In this document: positions 58,176 through 64,000 of the stretch, piece after piece
How positions within the stretch are numbered: position 1 is the first letter of the stretch
Layout of the letters: each line of letters starts with the position of its first letter
Assembly (NCBI GenBank): GCA_035293945.1
Contig: DATGLV010000028.1
Span: 62,001 to 126,000, forward strand
Origin: VAZQ01 sp035293945
GTDB lineage: Bacteria; Pseudomonadota; Alphaproteobacteria; Rhizobiales; Xanthobacteraceae
DNA length: 64,000 nt
Direction of reading: 5' to 3'
Position numbers and translations under genes: made by a program
Notes under the pieces: generated by a model
Databases searched by the model: none
The model's input: the letters and a program-made list of their open reading frames with translations, nothing else
What the model was told of the DNA's origin: nothing

Positions 58176-59798
58176 ATGACCGACCGTATCGAGACCGCGC
58201 CCGCGGGCGAGACGCGCCCCAACCTCGTCGAGTGGACCGTCTCCGAGCTCTCGGCGGCGGTGAAGCGATCGCTCGAGGACGCCTACGGTTTCGTGCGCGT
58301 GCGCGGCGAGATTTCCGGCTTTCGCGGCGCGCATTCCTCCGGACATTGCTACTTCGCCCTCAAGGACGAAAACGCCAAGATCGAGGCGGTGATCTGGCGC
58401 AGCGCACTCGCGCGCATGCGGACCAAGCCGGCAGAAGGGCTCGAGGTGGTGGTAACAGGCCGCCTCACCACCTTTCCGGGCAAATCGACCTACCAGATCG
58501 TCGTCGAGACGCTGGCACCGGCCGGGCTCGGCGCCCTGATGGCCCTGCTTGAGGAGCGCAAGAAGAAGCTCGCCGCGGAGGGTCTGTTCGCGACGGCACG
58601 CAAGCAGTCGCTGCCGTTCCTGCCGGAGGTGATCGGCGTCATCACCTCGCCGACCGGGGCGGTCATCCGCGACATTCTGCATCGCCTCGCCGACCGGTTT
58701 CCGCGCCGGGTGGTGGTCTGGCCGGTCAAAGTGCAAGGTGACGGTTCGGCCGAACAGGTCGCGGCCGCGATCCGCGGTTTTAACGCGCTGCCGGCATCAG
58801 GTCCGCTCAAGCGGCCCGACCTGATCATCGTGGCGCGCGGCGGCGGCTCGCTCGAGGATCTCTGGTCATTCAACGAGGAGATCGTCGTGCGGGCCGCGGC
58901 CGAAAGCCTGATCCCGCTTATCTCGGCGGTCGGCCACGAGACCGACGTGACCTTGATCGATTTCGCGGCCGACAAGCGCGCCCCTACCCCGACTGCGGCT
59001 GCCGAGATGGCGGTACCGGTGCGCATCGATCTCGCGGGTGCAGTCGACCGTCTCTCGCGACGACACCGCGCCGCCTGGCAGCGCTGTCAGGAGGCCCGCC
59101 GCATCGATGTGCGAGCCGCCGCACGCGCGTTGCCGGACGCCGAAGAGCTGTTCGCGCTGCCGCGCCAGCGGCTCGATCATGCGGCCGCGCGCCTGCCGCG
59201 CGCCCTGATCGCCAATGCGCGCCTGCACCACAATCAGTATTCTCGCATTGCCGGCCGTCTCAGCCCGCAAATCCTGCGGAGGCGGCTCGAACGTTGCGCC
59301 GAGCTCGTGGTTGCGCTGATGGAGCGATCGTGTCGCGCCAATGCGGTCGCGCTCGTCCGCCGGGAGGAACGGCTCAACGTGGCGACGCTGCGCCTCGCCG
59401 CCGGCCTCAAAGCCAATGCGCAGGCGCACGCATCACGCATCATGCGGGCGCGTGAGCGCTGCGCGGCGTTGGGGGAACGTGGCCGGCGCGCCATTCGGAC
59501 GATGTTGCGTCAGCAAGCGGTTGCGCTCGCCCGCGATGGCCAACTCCTGGCGGCACTCTCGCACCACGGGGTGCTGGCGCGCGGTTTTGCGCTGGTGCGG
59601 AACCTCGACGGAAAGCCGCTCCGGCTCGCGGCCGCGATCAGTCCCGGGATGCCGCTCGACCTTGAATTCGCTGATGGACGGGTTCGGGCGCGGGCTGAGC
59701 CGGCGGCCGGCGCACCCCGCACTGCGGATGGCCCGCCCAAGCCGCGCACCCGTTCGGGCGGAGACGGCGGCCAAGGTAGCTTGTTTGGCTTGGACTAG
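58176..59798 (+). CDS. xseA: Exodeoxyribonuclease VII large subunit
   Basis: XseA degrades single-stranded DNA with XseB. The N-terminal OB fold covers about residues 20-115 (GEISGFRGAHSSGHCYFALK), followed by the catalytic domain with GVITSPTGAVIRDI, ARGGGSLEDLWSFNEE and AVGHETDVTL, then a long basic coiled-coil region (300-450) and a shorter tail. 540 residues is slightly long for the family because of the C-terminal tail. xseB is not seen nearby. It starts a short row with DUF2093. Confidence 0.95.
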   Translation: MTDRIETAPAGETRPNLVEWTVSELSAAVKRSLEDAYGFVRVRGEISGFRGAHSSGHCYFALKDENAKIEAVIWRSALARMRTKPAEGLEVVVTGRLTTFPGKSTYQIVVETLAPAGLGALMALLEERKKKLAAEGLFATARKQSLPFLPEVIGVITSPTGAVIRDILHRLADRFPRRVVVWPVKVQGDGSAEQVAAAIRGFNALPASGPLKRPDLIIVARGGGSLEDLWSFNEEIVVRAAAESLIPLISAVGHETDVTLIDFAADKRAPTPTAAAEMAVPVRIDLAGAVDRLSRRHRAAWQRCQEARRIDVRAAARALPDAEELFALPRQRLDHAAARLPRALIANARLHHNQYSRIAGRLSPQILRRRLERCAELVVALMERSCRANAVALVRREERLNVATLRLAAGLKANAQAHASRIMRARERCAALGERGRRAIRTMLRQQAVALARDGQLLAALSHHGVLARGFALVRNLDGKPLRLAAAISPGMPLDLEFADGRVRARAEPAAGAPRTADGPPKPRTRSGGDGGQGSLFGLD

Positions 59799-59968
59799 GC
59801 GCCGCCTACCCGGGGCCGCATTCGTCTGGAGACCGCCCATGGGGCCGCAGAGGACGTCCGCGGCCCGCGAAAAACCTCTCGCCCCGCTTGCCGGCCGTGT
59901 TTATGTATGTGTCACAATCGGCGGGCGGTTCTGTTTTGAAGCCCCCAAGTTGCTCGGCGGAGGCCAGA

Positions 59969-60199
59969 GTGCTTAATCGTTTCGAACGTTCTTCCCCGAT
60001 GGCCGGCGAGGCCGAGGTCAAATATCTCGATGGCGATTTTCGCGTGGTAAGGCCAGGCGCCTTCGTGCGTTGCGCAGTCACGGGAGCTCCGATCCCGCTG
60101 GAAGAGCTGAAATACTGGAGCGTCGATTTGCAAGAGGCCTATTCGTCCCCGGAGGCCGTGTTGCAGCGTCATTTCCCCCGGCTAGTGCACCGCAGCTGA
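59969..60199 (+). CDS. DUF2093 protein
   Basis: A GTG start at 59969 with CGGAGG upstream gives a 76-residue protein: VLNRFERSS, KYLDGDFRVVRPGAFVRCAV, GAPIPLEELKYWSVDLQEAY. These are the conserved DUF2093 segments. The family is restricted to alphaproteobacteria and its function is unknown. It lies between xseA and lpxK, and is a marker for this order. Confidence 0.85.
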   Translation: MLNRFERSSPMAGEAEVKYLDGDFRVVRPGAFVRCAVTGAPIPLEELKYWSVDLQEAYSSPEAVLQRHFPRLVHRS

Positions 60200-60218
60200 C
60201 ACATTCATCCGGCCGCCG

Positions 60219-61226
60219 CTACCCCGTTACATGCTGCAGCTTCGCGCGCATGACGCGCAGGAATGCGTCTTCATCCGAGAAAACGAGCGTCACCGGAAGC
60301 GCGCGGGCGCGCGCGGCTAGCCCTGCAAGACTAGGGTCGCTTTGGATGCGAACCAGGTCCTTCTGGGTAGTCACCAGCGCGAGCGACTCCCGCTCGGCCT
60401 CCTCGCACAGCATATCCGCCTCTTTACGCGTGTAGGGATGATGATCGGCGAACCAGCGCGTGGCCGCCACCGTGACGCCGGCGCGGTTCAGGGTTGCGAA
60501 CAGCTTCCCCGGATCTCCAATGCCGGCGAAGGCCAGCACCCGGCTGCCAGCAAGCGCCGCGACCGCAGCCGCGTCCGCCATCAGCTGGGCACGGAACACG
60601 GGCAAGCCGTGCTTGCGCGCGGCGGTAGCGACGCGGTCGGCGCCGTTTTCCTCGCCGACCACCACCAGGGCGTCGGCGCGCGCAAGCTGTGGGCCGAGCG
60701 GCGCACGGAGCGGGCCGGCAGGGAAGACGCATCCATTACCGATACCGCGCCGCGCATCGACGACGAGCACCGAGAAATCCTTCTGCAGCGAAGGATTCTG
60801 GAAGCCGTCGTCCATCACGACGACGCGCGCACCGGCCGCGATAGCGGCTTGCGCGCCCTTAAAGCGATCGCGTGCCACGAATGTCGGCGCCGCTTGCGCG
60901 AGTAGAAGCGGCTCGTCGCCCACATCGAAAGCGCGGTGACGCGCCGGGTCGACCCGCAAGGGGCCTGCGAGCCTGCCTCCATAGCCTCGGCTCAACAGCG
61001 CGGGCGCATCGCCCGCGGCCGCGAGGCGGCTCGCGAGCGTCAAGGCAAGCGGCGTCTTGCCGGCTCCGCCGAGCGTTGGGTTGCCGACGCAGATGACAGG
61101 AACTGGGAGGCGCGCACCGCGTTCGGCGAGGCGGGCGGCAGCCGCCCAGCCAAAAGCTGCGGCGACGGGTGTCAGGAGCCCGGCCGCGAGCCCCGCTTCG
61201 CGCCACCAGAACGCCGGCTCACGCAT
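60219..61226 (-). CDS. lpxK: Tetraacyldisaccharide 4'-kinase LpxK
   Basis: LpxK phosphorylates the 4' position of the lipid A disaccharide precursor at the inner membrane. The Walker A-like motif is GNPTLGGAGKTPLAL, followed by LLSRGYGGRLAGP and VVMDDGFQNPSL. The N-terminal ~35 residues form a membrane-associated helix. The ATG at 61226 gives 335 residues. It overlaps waaA by 8 bases (ATGCGTGA), so the two are translationally coupled. Confidence 0.95.
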   Translation of the reverse strand: MREPAFWWREAGLAAGLLTPVAAAFGWAAAARLAERGARLPVPVICVGNPTLGGAGKTPLALTLASRLAAAGDAPALLSRGYGGRLAGPLRVDPARHRAFDVGDEPLLLAQAAPTFVARDRFKGAQAAIAAGARVVVMDDGFQNPSLQKDFSVLVVDARRGIGNGCVFPAGPLRAPLGPQLARADALVVVGEENGADRVATAARKHGLPVFRAQLMADAAAVAALAGSRVLAFAGIGDPGKLFATLNRAGVTVAATRWFADHHPYTRKEADMLCEEAERESLALVTTQKDLVRIQSDPSLAGLAARARALPVTLVFSDEDAFLRVMRAKLQHVTG

Positions 61227-62523
61227 GACTCTCCGGCCGTTCCATGCGCAGATCGACCAGATAGGGGTCGAGCGCCGCCAGTGTGCGCTCCAGCGCACCG
61301 CCGAGCGACTTGACGGTCTCGCGGGCGGCCGCCGCGAGTTCGGTGCGCAGGCCGGGATCTTTGAGCAGGGCGCCCAGCCGCACCGCCAGCTTGCCGACAT
61401 CCGCCACCACATCGGCGCCGTGGGCGGCATCGAGCGCGTCATAGATTTCACGGAAGTTCCATACATGCGGTCCGTGCAGGATCGCGGCTCCAAGCTTGAT
61501 CGCCTCGATCGGATTTTGGCCGCCGTGACTTGCGAGCGACCCGCCGACGAACACGATCGGAGCCAGCCGATAGACGAGGCCAAGCTCGCCCATCGTATCG
61601 ACCACATAGATGTCGTCATCGGGGCTCGGCATCGCTCCGCGCGAGCGCAGCGCAGTGGGCAGGCCGGCCGCGTTGGCGATCTCGACGATGCCGGGACCGC
61701 GATCGCAGTGGCGCGGGGCAATGATCGTGAGCAGATGGGGAAACGTGTTGCGCAGCCGCCGATGCGCTTCGATCAGCGCCGTCTCCTCGCCCGCATGCGT
61801 CGAGGCGGCCGCGATGGTCGGACGATTGCTCACCGCGGCCCGCAAGGCTGCAAGCTGCGCGGCATCGGCGGGCGGCTCCGGCACGTCGAGCTTGAGGTTT
61901 CCGGTCGTAGTGATGCGCGGCGCGCCGAGATCGCGAAAGCGCGCCGCGTAGGCGGCCGATTGCGCAAGGCAAAGATCAAAGTTGCGCAGCAGCGCCGCAA
62001 TGGTCGAAGGAATAATGCGCCAGCGGTTGAAAGACCGCTCTGAAACACGGCCGTTGACCAGGATGAGCGGGATACCGCGCTTCTTGGCAGTGATGATGAG
62101 GTTCGGCCACAGGTCGGATTCCACGAAAAGAGCCAGGTCTGGGCGCCAGTGGTCGAAGAAGCGCTCGATGAAACGCGGCATGTCCATGGGCGCGAACTGG
62201 TGGATGACGGTGCGCGGCAGCCGCTGCTCCGCCACCTGGGCGGAGGTCACGGTTCCGGTGGTGCACAGCACCGCGAACTCTTTCCTGTGAATGCGCTCGA
62301 TCAGCGGGATGACGGCGATAAGCTCGCCGACGCTCGCGCCGTGGATCCAGATCAAGGGCCCGGCCGGGCGGCCGATCTGCGATTCCCCATAGCGTTCATC
62401 AATGCGCGTGGGGTGCTCGCGGCCGCGCTTGAGCCGATGTGCCAGGAGGATCGGAGCGAGCGGCGTCGCCGCTGTCGAGAGGAGCCGATACAGCCGCAGC
62501 AAGAACGGCAGCCGCTCAGTCAC
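61219..62523 (-). CDS. waaA: Kdo transferase WaaA
   Basis: WaaA adds Kdo residues to lipid IV-A from CMP-Kdo. A membrane helix near the N-terminus (residues 5-25) precedes the GT-B domains with IWIHGASVGELIAVIPLI, VESDLWPNLIITAKKRGIP and SLASHGGQNPIEAIKLG. The start is a GTG at 62523 whose bases overlap the stop of the acyltransferase (GTGACTGA). Length is 434 residues, normal for the family. An ATG start further upstream would run into the preceding gene and is rejected. Confidence 0.94.
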   Translation of the reverse strand: MTERLPFLLRLYRLLSTAATPLAPILLAHRLKRGREHPTRIDERYGESQIGRPAGPLIWIHGASVGELIAVIPLIERIHRKEFAVLCTTGTVTSAQVAEQRLPRTVIHQFAPMDMPRFIERFFDHWRPDLALFVESDLWPNLIITAKKRGIPLILVNGRVSERSFNRWRIIPSTIAALLRNFDLCLAQSAAYAARFRDLGAPRITTTGNLKLDVPEPPADAAQLAALRAAVSNRPTIAAASTHAGEETALIEAHRRLRNTFPHLLTIIAPRHCDRGPGIVEIANAAGLPTALRSRGAMPSPDDDIYVVDTMGELGLVYRLAPIVFVGGSLASHGGQNPIEAIKLGAAILHGPHVWNFREIYDALDAAHGADVVADVGKLAVRLGALLKDPGLRTELAAAARETVKSLGGALERTLAALDPYLVDLRMERPESHA

Positions 62524-63238
62524 GGGCAAGGCCTCGGCGCGGCCGACGGGCGAGCTCACGGGCCGCAAGCGTCGCGGCCTCGAGCTCGCGCTCGACGGTT
62601 TGCCGCGCGCGCTCGAGCGCATCGGCGTCGGCGTCGGCGCCAACCCGAATAGGACCGCGGCCGACAATCCCGCCGCGTCCGAACGGCAAGCTGATCTCGG
62701 TACGGTCCCAGTTGTCGAGGACGATGCAGTTGCGCGTCGCGATAGCGAGCAGATAGATCGGGCGGCCGGACATCGCCGCCAGCCGCACGATGCCTTCGCC
62801 CGAAATACGCGCGACCTTCGGGACGTCGGCAGTCAGCGTGACGGAAGCACCTTGCGCAAGCGCTGCCAGCATCTGGCGGAAAGCGCCGACCCCGCCTTTG
62901 CGGGCGAATTCGGGTCCATGGTCGCCGGAGCCCCGAATGGTGCCGACACCGAGATGCTCCGCCGCGATAGCATTGATCTCACCGTCACGATGACGCGAGA
63001 TCAGCACCTTGAAAACATGGGGGCGGCGCACATAGCGGCGCATAAACGGCAGCAGAAGATGGTGACCGTGCCAAACCCCGACAATAACCGGAAAGTCCGA
63101 TTGCGCCTGATCGACGAAATCTTCCGGCTCCATCGCGAACCTCGTCGTCATCCACACCAGACGAAGGTATTCGGCAGCCGTGATGCCGACTGCCCTTTGG
63201 AACATACGTGAGCCGACAACACGCTTCACAAAGGACAT
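62516..63238 (-). CDS. Lysophospholipid acyltransferase family (DUF374-type) protein
   Basis: The 240-residue product has an N-terminal hydrophobic segment and the family pattern IVGVWHGHHLLLPFM (equivalent to the HxxxxD region), SRHRDGEINAIAAEHLGV, RGSGDHG and ADVPKVARISGEGIVRLAAMSGRPIY. DUF374 proteins are predicted membrane acyltransferases next to waaA/lpxK in alphaproteobacteria, with a likely role in lipid A acylation. It overlaps waaA by 8 bases. Confidence 0.88.
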   Translation of the reverse strand: MSFVKRVVGSRMFQRAVGITAAEYLRLVWMTTRFAMEPEDFVDQAQSDFPVIVGVWHGHHLLLPFMRRYVRRPHVFKVLISRHRDGEINAIAAEHLGVGTIRGSGDHGPEFARKGGVGAFRQMLAALAQGASVTLTADVPKVARISGEGIVRLAAMSGRPIYLLAIATRNCIVLDNWDRTEISLPFGRGGIVGRGPIRVGADADADALERARQTVERELEAATLAARELARRPRRGLARD

Positions 63239-63259
63239 CGAGGCCCGCTCGCTTCGCCC

Positions 63260-63511
63260 TCAGCGCCCTTGTCCGCGATCGGTCTCCGGATCGAGCAAGC
63301 GATGCATGTGGACGATGAAATAACGCATATGCGCATTGTCAACTGTTTGTTGCGCCTTGGCCTTCCAGGCCGCATAAGCGGTGGCATAGTTGGGATAGAC
63401 GCCGACAATGTCGAGCTTCTCGAGGTCCTTGAATTCGGTTCGGTCCAGGTCGGTAAGCTCACCACCGAAAACGAGATGGAGCAATTGAGCGCCGGAATGT
63501 TGATCCGACAT
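63260..63511 (-). CDS. DUF4170 protein
   Basis: The ATG at 63511 gives an 83-residue protein with LLHLVFGGELTDL, VGVYPNYATAYAAWKAKAQQT and MRYFIVHMHRLLDP, the DUF4170 pattern. Function is unknown. It sits 21 bases from the acyltransferase on the same strand and belongs to the lipid A cluster by position. Confidence 0.85.
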   Translation of the reverse strand: MSDQHSGAQLLHLVFGGELTDLDRTEFKDLEKLDIVGVYPNYATAYAAWKAKAQQTVDNAHMRYFIVHMHRLLDPETDRGQGR

Positions 63512-63552
63512 GTATCGGCCTCTCGATTGGGAATTGGCCCGGCAGCGATAGC

Positions 63553-64000
63553 TTACCCGAATTCGGAGGACCATTCGCGGGTCAGCGCAAGCAACGCCGC
63601 ATGACGCTCAGCGCCCGCGGATACGAGTGCGCCATGGACCAGATCCGGCTGATTGTAGGTCAAGCCCCGCCCCACCAGATTCGTCAGCACCCCGCCGGCT
63701 TCGTGCACCAAAAGGTCGGCGCCCGCAAGGTCCCAGTCGTGGCTGCTCGCCGACGCGAAAGCGACGTCGAGCTCGCCCTGTGCTACCCGTATCAGCCGCA
63801 AAGCCAGCGAGCCGATGCGCGGTGCAACGATGATCTGCGGCTGCCTCGACGCGAGCGCCTGCACCAGACGCTTCGGGCCCGCGACCCTGATATTGGACAG
63901 CGCGTTGCCCGCACTCGCCCGGATCGGGACGCCGTTGCGCGTCGCGCCCTTCCCAGCCGCCCCCAAGAACAGCTCGTCGGTCGTCGGCGCGAACACGCCG
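63553..64000 (-). CDS. Inositol monophosphatase/CysQ-family phosphatase, 5' end off the window
   Basis: The frame is open to base 64000, so the N-terminus is missing. The visible C-terminal ~149 residues contain GVFAPTTDELFLGAAGKGA, the APRIGSLALRLIRVAQGELD region and the IMPase metal motif HDWDLAGADLLVHEAGG. This part of the family covers myo-inositol-1-phosphatase and 3'(2'),5'-bisphosphate nucleotidase (CysQ); the latter fits the genomic position better. The upstream metal ligands cannot be seen. Confidence 0.85.
   Translation of the reverse strand, partial: GVFAPTTDELFLGAAGKGATRNGVPIRASAGNALSNIRVAGPKRLVQALASRQPQIIVAPRIGSLALRLIRVAQGELDVAFASASSHDWDLAGADLLVHEAGGVLTNLVGRGLTYNQPDLVHGALVSAGAERHAALLALTREWSSEFG

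Overview
The window reads as chromosome of a GC-rich alphaproteobacterium of the Hyphomicrobiales, most like the Bradyrhizobium/Rhodopseudomonas/Xanthobacteraceae side of the order. The reasons are the MipZ division-plane ATPase, the DUF2093 and DUF4170 proteins beside lipid A genes, the single-domain CheY-like regulator, and six tripartite-tricarboxylate (TctC/Bug) binding proteins. This placement is an inference from gene content and was not checked by a search. I see no rRNA, tRNA or CRISPR array.

Layout. 1-5.4 kb: a partial TacA-type antitoxin with a promoter/operator, a GT39-like membrane glycosyltransferase, an EAL-domain protein, a HAD hydrolase and a CheY-like regulator. 5.7-23.4 kb is mostly housekeeping: ribF, two small membrane proteins, ileS-lspA, an M16 peptidase pair, pgi-arfB-mutL, a pirin, and a three-gene unit with mipZ between a membrane coiled-coil protein and a membrane protein. 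23.4-33.8 kb is a secreted/solute-binding region: three exported proteins on the minus strand (two beta-propellers), two tandem TctC genes, a soluble chemoreceptor with a PilZ domain, and a MetE-like/TctC operon. 33.9-42.0 kb is an accessory patch of small secreted proteins with several broken genes. 42.1-46.5 kb returns to housekeeping (rsmD, rluB, tadA, a patatin, purD). 46.8-58.1 kb is again accessory: a PilZ protein, a frameshifted DUF4344 protein behind a perfect FNR/FixK-type box, a cytochrome c-like/propeller protein, and a thioesterase-HyuB-TctC unit followed by an orphan sugar-type binding protein. 58.2-64.0 kb holds xseA-DUF2093 and a tightly overlapping Kdo/lipid A cluster (lysophospholipid acyltransferase, waaA, lpxK).

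The most unusual structure is a family of ~190-bp dispersed elements, with three near-complete copies (31365-31556, 39265-39454, 53590-53780). They have ~31-bp imperfect terminal inverted repeats beginning CTAG/CTAA and small internal hairpins, and look like miniature inverted-repeat transposable elements (MITEs). An end-only remnant overlaps the arfB stop codon, one copy supplies the stop of a GAF gene, and a related core lies in frame inside the rluB tail. A second recurring feature is a degenerate 13-17 bp tandem repeat, seen at five intergenic or start-proximal sites.

How it fits together. The core genes supply translation (ileS, arfB, tadA, rsmD, rluB), repair (mutL, xseA), envelope biogenesis (lspA, lpxK, waaA) and division (mipZ). 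The accessory blocks look devoted to sensing and taking up organic acids and to periplasmic redox or binding functions. Many TctC binding proteins occur without TctA/TctB membrane partners in the window.
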